Of a stretch of 64,000 bases of DNA, positions 34,176-45,676 are shown in pieces. This DNA is from Rotaria socialis. Lineage: Eukaryota > Rotifera > Eurotatoria > Philodinida > Philodinidae. Location: NCBI GenBank assembly GCA_905331475.1, contig CAJNYU010000032.1, forward strand, positions 1 to 64,000. Direction: 5' to 3'. Below the pieces are notes generated by a model. That model saw only the letters and a list, made by a program, of their open reading frames with translations. It was not told the origin of the DNA and ran no database searches. Numbering within the stretch: position 1 is the stretch's first letter; every line of letters begins with the position of its first letter. The position numbers and the translations under genes are program-made.

Positions 34176-36110
34176 TATATACGTAAAAAGTTGTTGCTCT
34201 GGCAAGTCGGTGTTTCCATCAACTCGCATGATTTCGTCATCGCAATATGTATTTGATCAGTAAAGATCATTTACCTCTTGGTAACATTGAACCGAATTTG
34301 TTCGTTTTTGTTTAGTCAGTGCTTTGCGCATGATTTATTGCTATTGCTACCAACGTTTAAAATAACGTCAATCTGTATTGCTGTCCTATAAATTTCATTA
34401 TATATATTTTCCCGTGACTTTTGTTGAACTTGGTACTAACTTCGTATAAGAAAGAAACATGGATTCTTTACAAAAAGATCCATATTTTCTCTGTGAGAAT
34501 GAAAACAATAATGATACAAAATAAATCCAATATATATCGTAATGATAAATCACCATCTTCTGAATTTTCTCCATAGCTGAACATCTTCATTGGAAACTCT
34601 TCGATATAATATATATAAAGGAAAAAATAGATGATTGCCTTTGGTATGCTTTATTCAGTCTACAAAGTCGCAAAGAAAATTTCCAGAGAGAAAGCTATAA
34701 CGCAAAAAAATCTGAGCCCGCTCATCGTAAACTATGGTCGATAGAGATGTTTTATTTTACTCATCTTTAACTGATTATTATTTGATCCACAATAAGACGT
34801 GACCATATCTAATCGATGAGATTTAGAGTGATCCAAGAAATTTTTTAGTCACGAAATATATTTCGATGGAAAATACTGCAATACAGTTAAAATATATACG
34901 TCAATGAATTCAGCTGCCAGTGCAACAATATTTGTTTAACTCTAATTAAATAAATGATAGCTTTTCTACAATTCAATAATTGCTATTCGTTCTTTTTTTT
35001 ATTATTTGTAGTGTGAGTTTATGCTTTTATGGGTTTACATGATTTGCTACGTAAGCGCAGGAAAAAAACCGAGAATGAGAGAAACACATGTGTCTGACTC
35101 AATTGTATTTATCGGTGTAGTCCATTTTTACTTTTTCCGAGACGAAGCGAACGAAGAACTTTGCAAAAGAGAAAAAACCAATAGTTAAATATATAGTGAG
35201 AGAGAGAACAAGAGACAAACTTCATAGAAATGCTCACACTAAAATTAAATATACACCTGTACAAAGATCAAATCAGATTTTCAAATTTAGGCGACAACTC
35301 CTATAAATGTATTTGCTTTCGAGAACATATATACGAATGGGTTACTTCACATACACATATAGGTTTTCGTCGTTGTCTGGTAGACAAGTTTGAAGAAATA
35401 AGATTACTGTTATAGAATAGAAACAAATAAAGATTGTGCCGATGTGAAAATATGGCTACAAAGAAGAAGAGGCAGAGAGGAAACAGCAAACGTGCAACAA
35501 TAAATCTAATATCATACAAATTTGACAAAGGCATGATATAATCTTAATAATGTTTCGATATGAATAGGTAAACAACTAGCACGTTCATTTGTTTTTGCAT
35601 CGATTAGTAGCCATGATAAACGATTATAGGATTCCAAGACGTATCTAAATAGAAAAAAAAATATTAAGAATCTTCCGAATCAAAAGCTTTATCTGAGTAC
35701 AACATAGGTAAAATTTGAATCTAGTGGATGCGTTAATTTTTTATCGTTACTTTGAGCAAATAGCATATCATCTGAATGTTGAGCATTCGATACACTAACA
35801 TGCAACGCTGCTTTAAATACACTACATCCATTATTCGCTCGTTGATTTAGTTTTCCATGTAACATCCATAATGGTAACATAAAGTCAAGTGTTAAAGGTT
35901 GTTGATGTAATGATGGATGATTACTATGATAATCATTATGAGCATTCGAAGAACTAACCACTCGATTATGTTGTCCACTTGCTAAAGCATGTGTATTATC
36001 ATGATGATTTATATGTGCATAATTTCAAGAAAATTCCAAGTCAACTGGTCTTGGTGAACCTTCAGGAGCAAGACCTTCAAATAATTTACTAAATAAATCA
36101 TTTTCATTAT
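34176..36110. repeat. Inverted duplication, right arm
   Basis: This is the reverse-complement copy of 30664-33212. The homology runs from the N gap to about 36110, where it stops inside the MED13 penultimate exon. The arm is about 0.6 kb shorter than the left because of deletions, with a divergent piece at about 34503-34620. Confidence 0.85.
35512..36110 (-). pseudogene. MED13 C-terminal fragment, decayed inverted copy
   Basis: The reverse strand reads the last two MED13 exons: [50 protein letters not shown], then the last exon to the AFVKFV stop at 35512-35514. Compared with the intact gene at 30664-31409 it lacks internal pieces (including the [10 protein letters not shown] part and about 26 residues before HPSLHQQP), contains a stop (FS followed by TGA for FSSN), and has no upstream exons or start. 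It cannot make MED13. Confidence 0.85.
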
Positions 36111-36292
36111 TAATACATCAGAATGACGATTTCAATGTGTCTTAAATAAATATTAGCCGCATTACTTATTTAGTTGTGAAAGCGGAAATGTATTCTTTAA
36201 GGTTTCTAGCAGTACATAAAACCTGAGCACACTTCAACCCACACTCTCAAGATATTTTAATATAAAAATCGAATGAAGAAATGTTAAAAGTG

Positions 36293-36805
36293 TCAAAATC
36301 GACGATACTCCTTGTCGTTGACTTTGGATACACCAAACATCCATTGTTTTGAAGGCGATGTCCAAGCGTGAAAGTGATAGTTGAAAACAGTCCGTTCACC
36401 CGCCCGTATTTCGATACGTTCAATGAACCAGTCATTAGTACTTGCACGTCCATTTTTTCCAACTGGTGGCACATGAGCCAAAGCAAACATACTCAGCTCG
36501 CGTTTATCATTCGAAAATCCTTCTGGACAACAGACAGAGTACTTATCAATACTATTTCGCTCACGATCATTCCCCCAGTTGTCCAAGTTATGGACTCGAC
36601 AAATGAGACCGTTCGCACTACGAAGAAGAAGGTTGATAGCATCATCCGTGCCAGCTAACCATTCGTTTCCTGTTTGAATCTTCAGTTTCAACGTTTCCGT
36701 ATTATCTGTGCAAAAATTGCTAGATTCTGTGTCACCGGTTATTTGAGTAATTATTATGGAAATTATGTTTAATTGAAACACCAGTAATAGGCCAATGCGT
36801 ATCAT
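36293..36805 (-). CDS. Secreted PLAT/LH2-domain protein
   Basis: The 170-codon frame begins MIRIGLLLVFQLNIISIIIT, a clear signal peptide. The remainder matches a single PLAT (lipoxygenase homology) beta-sandwich: LKLKIQTGNEWLAGTDDAINLLL, HNLDNWGNDRERNSIDKY and DWFIERIEI. PLAT domains bind lipids or proteins at membranes; stand-alone secreted versions are common in invertebrates. Cys residues (FCTDN, LICRVH, VCCPEG) could form disulphides. Single exon. The partner is unknown. Confidence 0.8.
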   Translation of the reverse strand: MIRIGLLLVFQLNIISIIITQITGDTESSNFCTDNTETLKLKIQTGNEWLAGTDDAINLLLRSANGLICRVHNLDNWGNDRERNSIDKYSVCCPEGFSNDKRELSMFALAHVPPVGKNGRASTNDWFIERIEIRAGERTVFNYHFHAWTSPSKQWMFGVSKVNDKEYRRF

Positions 36806-37659
36806 TTTCTGCTTCCTATATCAAAAAAAGATTTTGTTTTACATAGTATGTTGACAGTATATTGATGCTGAAATGTATTAAAAAGTAGGGTTAGCACTAG
36901 TGAGGATCTCCACGTTCGCTTATATTCATCATATATCGTTTTCTAGACAACCGCTATACCTCGAAGAATATAACTTATTCATTATTACGATATGCTGACC
37001 CTATCCACGAGAATTAACACATTAATTTGACCGAAAATGCATGTTAATTACCAAGAATTTTTACCGCGATCGGATGCGAAAGTGCCATACAATCAAATCA
37101 AATAGTTATGCGTTCTGTTCTGATGAAAAAATGCAGGCAGTGTACTGTAAAAGGCAATAAAAAAGTATACGTTCTAGTCCACTTTCCATTTTTTACTCTA
37201 GTGGTTTCAATGAGAAGAATGTCATGACGGAAGAAGACACAGATGTAGCATGCATGAACAAGAGAGAGAATTAAACAGACTTACTATTTTTCTCGAATTG
37301 ATACCAAAATGAAAAATAAATATCGCAAGTTGAGTTGTTTTATGTTGACGCTATTGAATAGATGATTGCTAGATGAATAATAGAATTTTCTAGAAGTTGT
37401 ACATTCATCGACATCAATTAAGAAAGCTATTATATATTTATCTATAGCCTGAACAAATATCTGAAGAGTGAGAATAGTATTTGTAATTAGTTTTGATCAC
37501 AATTATTTATCTCTAACGATCGATATGTGCCGCGAGCTCACAGCTAGTGAAAAGAGTGAATAAATAAATGAAATAAAAACATTCTGCTGAATCACAAACA
37601 AGTTCGTTTGTTGATGATTCTTCTGCAAAAGAAAGAAAAAGAAATAGTCCATTGATAAG

Positions 37660-38765
37660 CGTTTTTCATGTTTTGGAAAAAACTACCTTCAGATTCAGAA
37701 AGTGATGAAGACGCAGTCGTAACGCTCATGATTAAAAATGTGACTACGGAGATTGTTGGTTGTGTAACGTTGAATAGTTGACGCTGAACATCAGTTTCAT
37801 TAGATACATCGTTAAGAATCTGTATCTGTGTTGACAACTGTTTTTTTCTTGTCAACCAACTATGTAAAAAAATCATCACTGGGATAATTTCATCATAACG
37901 CATAAAAATAAACGCTGCTGTAGTTCATTGTTGACTAATAACAGTTTTCGAACAAATTCTGGTGTCATTGAACATCTTACTTCACCACAAAGAACTTTAG
38001 CAACATGACCTAAATTTTGTGATTCCATCCAATTAGCTTCATGTAATTTCGGTCCAATTAAAAAGTTCAAATCAGTTATCTTATCATCTTCGCTTATTAG
38101 TGTTGCTGTATTGTTCAGCTGGTATTGCATGAACTTCGTCAAGAGTATACACATGCATCACTTAATTTTTCTTTTCTGCCTGAAATAAATAAATTCACAT
38201 TGGAGTCATTAGCCATGGACCATGTTGTTTCCATTGTTCAACAGAAATCTTCGAATTACAAAGTACACGACAAGGTTTATTTATTGTAAAAGCAGCTGTA
38301 ACGCCAACTAAAGATTTTCCATTTCCACATTGAGGAACAATCAAGCCAGATCGTGCACGTCCATTATAGAACATATTTCTCAAGCTTTGCTCTTGATGCG
38401 ATCGTAAAAATGCATTAGGTCGAAGTTTTCATGTAAACGTCGAATATCGTCCATTACTTGTTCATTTGAAGTTCTCATTTCTTTGGACGCAACTTCTCTA
38501 TGAATGTTTACATGAGATTGCTCTGATGTTATGACTCGACATTGTTGAATTTTTTGATTCCGAAGAAGTTCTTTTAAAACTTCAGGAAAAACGCTTGCAG
38601 TAAAATATTGATTATGTTTCAATACAAGTTTCACTTTTCCATATCGAAATCTTGCACGTGACTATGAAGTAAAGAAAATGCCTCAAGAAATATGTGACCA
38701 TCTCGTGTAACCCATAGAGGGCGATTTGTATCACCGCTTATCAATTTCAATGCTGTACGGAGATC
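37660..38765 (-). pseudogene. XPB/ERCC3 helicase pseudogene
   Basis: Reading down the minus strand gives TNRPLWVTRDGHIFLEAFS (about 38735), [12 protein letters not shown] (38634), then after a frameshift near 38395 [16 protein letters not shown] and [16 protein letters not shown] (Walker A). Next come [10 protein letters not shown] and, after a gap, [24 protein letters not shown] with [10 protein letters not shown]. These match consecutive parts of XPB, the TFIIH translocase. The DExH box region, the linker before Walker A and the whole second RecA-like lobe are missing, and the frame changes several times. The remnant lies beside an intact TFIIF-beta gene. It is presumably a dead duplicate. 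Confidence 0.85.
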
Positions 38766-39045
38766 TTTGCAAGTTTCCCGTGTTACGTCTGAAGCACTCG
38801 GCTGATACAACTATTCTGTTCTACGACTTTACTTGTCTTCCACACAAATTAGTCGATGTGTTATTTTTGTATGCAAACTTTGACAAACATTTTTTCTTTC
38901 CTATCGATAAGGCACGACTCGAATGCTGTCTTTACACATACTATACAAATGAATACAGAATGCAAAAGTGAAAGGTATAAGAACGACAAAAGTATAACGT
39001 CCTGCATAGTTCCTATGAAAGTTGCCCGTTACTACCTTCCAATAG

Positions 39046-39903
39046 ATGCCTGCAAACGATCCTTTTGATGCAATCGATGTCGATATAGAACGATCGACAA
39101 GCGGAGTATGGCTTGTAAAAGTGCCCAAGTACTTGTCACAAATTATTAACGATTATTCAGAGGCAAGTAATAATGCAGAAGTTGGTCGTATAGTTAAACG
39201 TGCCTCAACCAGTGGACGAGCACAAGATGTTTTCTTTCGGCTTAATGATCAAGTCATGCAAAAAATTAAAGAAAAAAAATCCAAAGATGATCCACTGCCA
39301 CCACAAGAACATCGATTTTGTTTAAGCAATATATCCGACGGTGTTCTTCGTACCGTTTCTACTCGTACGACTAATCCAAAGTTACCGCTCAAAGAACAAA
39401 TATCTATAATCGGTAAGGTAATAAAACGAGCTGAAGTTCGTCCAGTTGAGACTGAACAGTATATGTCGATGAAACGCAAACATTTCGAAGTATCACAAGA
39501 ACCAACAAGTAAAACAATAAAGATCGAGAAGAAGAAATCTGCTTTTGCACCTAAAAGGGATCATGAAGAAAATAAAAAACGTAAACAAGAGAAAAAATTA
39601 AAGGGAACACGTGTTCGAAGTCCAGAAGACACAGTACTCAATTTCATGTTTGAAGCGTTTTCAAAAAATCAATATATTTCAATGTCAGCACTTGAAAATA
39701 TCACTCAACAACCGAAAGTGTATTTACAACAACTTGTTAAAAGATATTGTAATTACAATAATACGGGGCGTAATTATGAATTAAAACCACAATTTCGACA
39801 TTATAGTGCACCAAAAGAAGAAAAAAATGGCGACGATATTGAAGATGATGATGATGATGATGACGACGACGACGATGATGGCGATAGTACTACTAATAAA
39901 TGA
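39046..39903 (+). CDS. GTF2F2: TFIIF beta subunit (RAP30), single exon
   Basis: The 285-residue frame starts at the ATG at 39046. GVWLVKVPKYLSQ near the N-terminus is the signature of the TFIIF-beta dimerisation domain, followed by QEHRFCLSNI and KRAEVRPVETEQYMSMKR. The C-terminal winged helix is seen in EDTVLNFMFEAFSKNQYISM, ITQQPKVYLQQLVK and YELKPQFRHY. TFIIF-beta binds TFIIF-alpha and RNA polymerase II in the preinitiation complex. A Lys-rich linker separates the domains. The tail ends in an acidic run (about 39841-39885) absent from the human protein. No introns. Confidence 0.93.
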   Translation: MPANDPFDAIDVDIERSTSGVWLVKVPKYLSQIINDYSEASNNAEVGRIVKRASTSGRAQDVFFRLNDQVMQKIKEKKSKDDPLPPQEHRFCLSNISDGVLRTVSTRTTNPKLPLKEQISIIGKVIKRAEVRPVETEQYMSMKRKHFEVSQEPTSKTIKIEKKKSAFAPKRDHEENKKRKQEKKLKGTRVRSPEDTVLNFMFEAFSKNQYISMSALENITQQPKVYLQQLVKRYCNYNNTGRNYELKPQFRHYSAPKEEKNGDDIEDDDDDDDDDDDDGDSTTNK

Positions 39904-40963
39904 ATAATTAAGATCAATAACATGTGTGACATAAATTGCATGTTTTGGGTCATAGAAATGTTTTCATCTTGTTCCTTTGATATTGTAACGATATATATTT
40001 TTACGATTCTTCAAAGTCTTCTGTTTTTTTTTAAATATAATATTAGAATCAATGAATTATATAAAAAGTGATTTTAGATAAGAGAGCATGACAAACGGTC
40101 TCTACTGCACATGGTTAAGATTAGCCGTTTTCTTTTCGTTCTTCAACAAAAGAAAAGGTTACTTCGTGTGAGACACGTCATACGTAATCACACAACCAAA
40201 TTTGTGTTGTATTGTATCATCATAACACGCGGTCGCGCTCTTCAGCTAGAAATATAAGATATCGTTGATGCAATACTTCTTTTTTAATGAGTTATGCTAA
40301 TTTTCGATGTACTATCTTGAGGGTGTGGGTGTTGGTTAATAACTTCATACCTAAATATCATCGACATCCACGAGGAGTGTCCAAGGACTGAGGATTAATA
40401 ATTCCTCATCAGTTCCCCTACAGTTCCTTGCATACTAAAGGTAAAAATATACAATATTCACGATAATTTTTGTTCTTACACTCATTTTCACTTGCAAAAG
40501 TGTGAGATTCAATAATTTCATGCAAAAATTATTTTTAAAACAGCAATGTTGCGGCTTTCGTGAATCGTGGAACTATGAGGGAACCGATACTTGATTCCCA
40601 TTTCTTCTTGGAATTATCACAACAACACTGACAATTCCTCGACACTTTAGGAGTTCCTATTTCTCACTCCTCGGACACTGCTGGCTTAAAGATGTCGTTC
40701 ATATATTTTTTAGTTTACCTGGTAGGAAAATGATCACTATGTTTGTTTTGAAATTTAGAAGCGTTTCAAAAAGCATGTGCAGAAGCCATGAGTTCTACTC
40801 GAGACTTTACGGCATTGATTTAAAAAATAACTCTAATGTTTGTACATCTATTTTTATTTATTTTATATCAATAAATACTTTATATTCTAATTCGTCTAAT
40901 CATTAATTTGTTTATACTTATTCTAATATAAAAAAGAAAAAAAAACTTTCAAGAATAGAAAAA
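39904..40963. other. Intergenic region holding a foldback repeat
   Basis: GAGGGTGTGGGTG occurs near 40319-40331. The main structure is the inverted-repeat element at 40371-40682, listed separately. No gene is seen. Confidence 0.45.
40371..40682. mobile_element. Foldback element family 2, copy 1
   Basis: The left end CGAGGAGTGTCC-AAGGACTGAGGA and the right end CTCACTCCTCGGACAC form imperfect terminal inverted repeats around an AT-rich core. Both ends match the copy at 63121-63340 in reverse: AAATAGGAA and TGAGGA/TCCTCA words keep their order and spacing. No coding capacity. Non-autonomous element of unknown class. Confidence 0.6.
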
Positions 40964-41497
40964 TTAATAATTGATTTGAATTAAATTTTCATCAATGTTT
41001 AATGGTAAAACTGTAACGGGAAAATCTGATTTTTGAATTTTATCCATTTTTCTACTAAGATCATCAACAGTTGATTTTATCAAGTTTATTTCTTGCGGAT
41101 TTCCGTCTTCACTTTTAATAAATTCTTCAATTCGTTTTTGTATATGGCCAATATTTTTGCGTTGTTGACTAAAATTCATATCAATATATTCGTAAAATTC
41201 TTCAGATTTTCTATCACATAAACTATCAATAATTGTGTAACAATTAATACGCCATTTTTTAAGATGTTCGCGAAAATTTGACATTGATTCTCGTACATTC
41301 ACTGTTTGTAATCGACGATTGACTTCGTGAATATCTTTTTTTAATAGTTTCAATTGAGCAATAAGTAAATCTTCATGTTTCCATAAGTGCTGATAGCATA
41401 GTTCTTGTTTACAACATTTACATGATGATCGTGGTCTACGACTACATTGATCAATAGCACATTTTTCGAATTGTGATTGACAATTTGAAAAATCCAT
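40964..41497 (-). CDS. Zinc-binding (B-box-like) coiled-coil protein
   Basis: The 177-codon frame starts MDFSNCQSQFEKCAIDQC. Residues 12-43 hold a Cys/His pattern (C-x4-C, CKCC, C-x2-H-x3-H) typical of a B-box-like zinc finger. The rest is heptad-rich helix (HEDLLIAQLKLLKKDIHEVNRRLQ and later FSQQRKNIGHIQKRIEEF), a likely coiled coil. This is the layout of TRIM-like proteins without a RING. No family name is assigned. Single exon, intact. Confidence 0.6.
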   Translation of the reverse strand: MDFSNCQSQFEKCAIDQCSRRPRSSCKCCKQELCYQHLWKHEDLLIAQLKLLKKDIHEVNRRLQTVNVRESMSNFREHLKKWRINCYTIIDSLCDRKSEEFYEYIDMNFSQQRKNIGHIQKRIEEFIKSEDGNPQEINLIKSTVDDLSRKMDKIQKSDFPVTVLPLNIDENLIQINY

Positions 41498-42026
41498 ATA
41501 TATCTTTACGTAAGAAGTGATTGAAATAAGAAAAAGAATGAATTTATTTTGTATGAAGTATATATAGTTTTTTAAATCAAGGATGATAGAAAAATAAATA
41601 AAAATTTTACAAGAAGAATTGATCTTTGGAATTGTTATTTTTTACTTACTGTTTCTTTTCTCTTCTCTCTTACAATCAATATTGAAGACGCATTTTTTTC
41701 TCTTTACAATGAACTTCATCATGTGTCTGTCTCGTAATACTTATATAAATTCAAATCAAATCGTACTTTAATTAATTCAAAAAAGAAAAAGGATTCATAC
41801 ATTCATTCTAGAGTGCGAGAGTGACGATAAAAAGGAATTGTTAGATATTGAACTAATAAAAATAGAATACAGCTCATCAGAGAATCTAGAAAATTCTTCA
41901 AGGATGATTTGTTCTGTTGTTCATTTTACGCTCATAAATAACAATAAGTTCTTTGTAAGAAAAGATTTTTAAAGTAAAAAAAACACGTTTCTTTTTTATT
42001 TCAAAAGCAATTCACAAAAATATATT
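41498..42026. other. Intergenic between two minus-strand genes
   Basis: AT-rich with no gene seen. It includes the presumed promoter of the coiled-coil gene (just above 41497) and the 3' flank of the next gene. Confidence 0.4.
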
Positions 42027-43806
42027 TTAACAATGAACCAATAATTTTCTTTGTTGTCTTTCATAGTATTCTTTATCAAATAAACTTATAATTGAACTTA
42101 GGATATCAATATCGATTTCTTCTAAATACCAACGTTGTTCTTTAGATAAAACCATATCCCAATGACCATGATACAGAAGCATAGAATTAATAAACAAACG
42201 TTCATCATGCGTCATTATACGCGCTGATTTCGTTTCTGTTGGTATCCATGTTCGATAATGCGTTTCATCTTTGTCAATACGAATATACGGTATTTCATTA
42301 TTAATAAAGCCACATTTTCTTGTATAGTCACCAATAACAAATTGTCGGCCGAATTGGTTTTTATAATTTGTGGATAAATAATCAAGTGAAGATTTTTCAA
42401 ATAATTGTACAAAACATATTCCTTTCGACTTAAGAAATGTATCTAATGAAAGAAATTTTAATTGAAAATCTTGTGTTTTACGATTGGGCAATCGTTTGGA
42501 CATATAAACACTACCATGAATGGAATTCCAAAAGAAGTTTTCTCGTGTTTGTTCACTTATTATATTATATGCATGAACTACAGGTGAATCTAAAGGAAAA
42601 CAACGGATACATGATGATGGTAAAAGTAAATATTGATGATAACGAGTATGAATATCATTTAAATTTAAATAGATTTTTTTTTCATTTAAACATTTAACAT
42701 ATGGAAAAATAAATGAATCGATTTGAACGAAACCACCAGATTCTTCAACAATCGATAGATCAAGCTAAACATAGAAGAAAATATTTATGTAAACACGATT
42801 TGAATTAAATTCTTAACAAAACGTACACGTCTTTCAAAAAGTAATCGTCGTTGTGCAATGTTTGTCGACGAAACACAGATTGGATTGGAATCATGATTTG
42901 ATTGCTGATTTTGTCTAGAAGAAAAATTTATTGATAATTTTACTTTCAAGGAAACATCCTTATGTCCGATTCGATTAACTCTTATTCTCGTATAAGCCAA
43001 AATAAGACAGTTACATATGAATATTTCATATATTTGAAATCTACAGTTTTTTCGTACATTCTCAAATAATTATAAATAGATATCGTAGTACTGAAAAATA
43101 AATTTTTTACTTTTCTACTTGATTTAGAACTAATTTTTCTTCAATTGTCCATCTTGATTTAACTTCTTGTCTCATCGTATCAAGAATTTGATCCCATTTT
43201 TGTGTATTTATATCATTTGTTTGAAATAATGATGTTGAACAGTCAAGTATACCAAGAAGACAATCAAGTAAAGCAACACTTAATAATCTATTCGACCATT
43301 CCGAATGATTTTCAGGTATCATATCAATTGTTGACGATAATGAACTCGTAAGTCGATCATAATAGACAATTTCAATCGATGTCATTTCAAGAATTGGTAG
43401 ATTTTTTACCATATTTAATATGGGTGTTCTACCATGCAATTGATGTTGATCAAGTGCATTCAGTGCATAGGAAAATCGAATATATGGCACATAATGATTA
43501 TTTGATAAACTTTAAAAATAAAAGAATAAATATTAATGTCTAGTGATTTTAGTCTATTACGAACCGAAATACTATCGGAATACGATATTGATAAAAGCTA
43601 AGAAGACCATAATGTTTCCTATGTGAAGGTAAATCAATTGGACGTAATGGTGATGAGTGTATTTCTTGAGACCGAGTTGATCGTGTTAATAAAATATCAT
43701 TTAATTCATTATCAAAATTACATTCAACATTATTATCAGAACAAAAAAAATGACCTTCACTTTCAATGTATTCAAATGAATCATTTATAAAGTTAAATAT
43801 ATCCAT
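42027..43806 (-). CDS. Unrecognised four-exon gene, about 530 residues
   Basis: The ATG at 43806 starts MDIFNFINDSFEYIES. Exon 1 runs to about 43563, exon 2 about 43510-43107 (NNHYVPYIRFSYALNAL to LVLNQVEK), exon 3 about 43045-42827 (IFICNCLILAYTRIRVNRIG to RRLLFERR) and exon 4 about 42772-42027 (LDLSIVEESGGFVQIDSFIF to QRKLLVHC). Joins use GT/AG and keep frame. The protein is mixed alpha/beta without repeats or clear membrane helices. The exon 4 segment GDYTRKCGFINNEIPYIRID and TWIPTETKSARIMTHDERLF may be a useful signature. No known domain is recognised. Likely intact. Confidence 0.65.
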
Positions 43807-44320
43807 GCTAGTCAATACTAGATTTTTTTTAACTGTAAATTATTTAACAGATAAATCATACACGAATGACATATATAGATTCATAATCAGTAGACGAAGA
43901 AAAGAGAAAAGAGACAAAGGCACATGGTTCACAAAGAAGAAAAAGAGAAATACAAAGAACGTAAATGAATATTTACTACTTGAAGCGATCACATTTTTAG
44001 TGTTCAAAATAGTATTGTTTAGTCTATTCTAGAATTTAAAAACTTTTTTTTAAATAGAATTTTTCATTCTTAACATGACGAACATGTAATACTATTGTAA
44101 AGCCTAAATAATATTTCATTTAAGTAATACATTGAAATCGAGACTTTGTACTTTTTTAACACTGCATCGATTACATAACGTATGACGCTTACGTATTATA
44201 ACGTCTCTTCTGGTATGGGTCTATTTATATATTTTTAGTTGATTCTTTTTGCATAAATAACCTTGTTAGATTTTCTGTTTTTCACTTGTACTCAAGATGT
44301 TTATCGCATTTCTATCACTA
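43807..44320. other. Intergenic, AT-rich
   Basis: No convincing gene. The plus-strand open frame at 43766-44032 is low complexity and antisense to exon 1 of the gene below 43806. Confidence 0.4.
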
Positions 44321-44329
44321 TCAACTTCT

Positions 44330-44960
44330 GCTCTTATCGGTGTATTTATGAGCTACCTTTTGGATTTCACTTACTCAATGAACCATTATGTTTATATCGA
44401 ACAAATGATGGCGAAGTAGTATGTATCCTAGATATATGTCCACATCGGTCAGCTCCACTTAGTTTAGATCAAATGACAAAAGAAGGGAATCTCGAATGTA
44501 TCTATCATGGTTGACAATTTGGTGCCAATGGTCAATGTGTTCGTATTCCATCGGTATCAAAAAAATCAAATGCAGCTTCATTAATATGTGCCCGAACATT
44601 ACCAGTACATGAGCAGGAAAACGTGAATTAGCTGATAGCAATTTAATTCCACATGGTCTTTTCTCGGAAGTACAAAATGCAAATGAGGAATTTTTATTAT
44701 CACCAGAAGATTCATGTTATCTTGATATTCCTTATGATTTAATGGTTGATAATTTAGCTAATATATAGATTTTACACATGATGGAACTATTGGCAAACCT
44801 TCACAAGCATCCTGTATTCGATCTGAACGAATCGTACCTTCACCTTTTTTCTCGGTCAATAGTGAATCAGCTTCATTTAAGTTAACGCGACATGAACAAA
44901 CTTCACAACTGAACTTAGTTACATTCATTTTATTCCACCGTTCTTCAGTCGCTTAGAACA
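44330..44960 (+). pseudogene. Rieske-type oxygenase pseudogene (PAO-like)
   Basis: The frame starting near 44340 reads PFGFHLLNEPLCLYRTNDGE and CILDICPHRSAPLS, then CIYHG followed by TGA where the family has Trp. CxH...CxxH is the Rieske [2Fe-2S] ligand pattern. After the stop the text continues in frame (QFGANGQCVRIPSV), then shifts. A later piece reads DFTHDGTIGKPSQ, the Fe(II) site region of pheophorbide-a-oxygenase-like enzymes. At least one nonsense codon and several frameshifts kill it. PAO-type enzymes are mainly plant and cyanobacterial, so the gene may have been acquired horizontally. An animal Neverland/DAF-36-type origin is the alternative. Confidence 0.7.
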
Positions 44961-45676
44961 TCATAGGTGTAAAAAGGGACAATTATTCGTTCAAATCTTT
45001 TTTTATGATGGCCAATGGTGAGAAAAAAATGCGTCTCATAATAATTGGAAAATCTATATAAAACAAGGAGCATGAAAGACAAGAACAAAATCGTCCGAGG
45101 GTGGAGCACAAGATATTGATATTGAAGATTTGGCAAAATGGAATAACATTATTTTACTTTTATTCAACAAAAGGAAATTGATTGTTACAGATTTATTTAA
45201 TAAATATTATAGATTTTTTTTAGATTCTAAAGTATGCTAGTTGAACATTAAAGAGCATCGATGCAACATTTGATATTGTATCAATCAGAAATCCTATAGT
45301 TAAGATTTTTCCGAAGCAGGTAACCGATCATTAATGATCTTTACTAAAGAATAATATAGCTCATTTTCTTTAGAAATCGCTCTTTTTCAAACTTAATTCA
45401 AGTTAAAGAATGCGTCAAATATTTTCAAACGACGATGTAGACGGTTCTGCCTCGATTTACAAAAACAAATGAGAGAAAAGAAAATGTGACCGGAATTGCT
45501 AGCTAATGTATAGAGAAGTCAAGCACTTCAACGAAGCAGAAAAAAACCAAGAACGACCATAGCACAAAAAAGAAACAAGTAAATAGAAATGATTGTTAAA
45601 AAAATGTCGATATTTCATATAAATTCAACTCTTTCGATTTCAGTTGCTTTTCAATTAAATAAACTCACCGTTCATC
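44961..45676. other. Intergenic upstream of the ADP-ribosyltransferase gene
   Basis: The left part may hold decayed remains of the oxygenase C-terminus. No other feature is seen. The promoter of the 45677 gene should lie here. Confidence 0.4.

Noticed and set aside
33888-34270. Frames reading across the N gap
   Set aside because: Translation through unknown bases; the sequence is the palindrome arm.
36368-36658. Plus-strand frame of 96 codons
   Set aside because: Antisense shadow of the PLAT-domain gene, which has a signal peptide and clear domain motifs.
38726-39068. Two short plus-strand frames before GTF2F2
   Set aside because: They partly overlap the XPB relic and have no homology; GTF2F2 starts at a good ATG at 39046.
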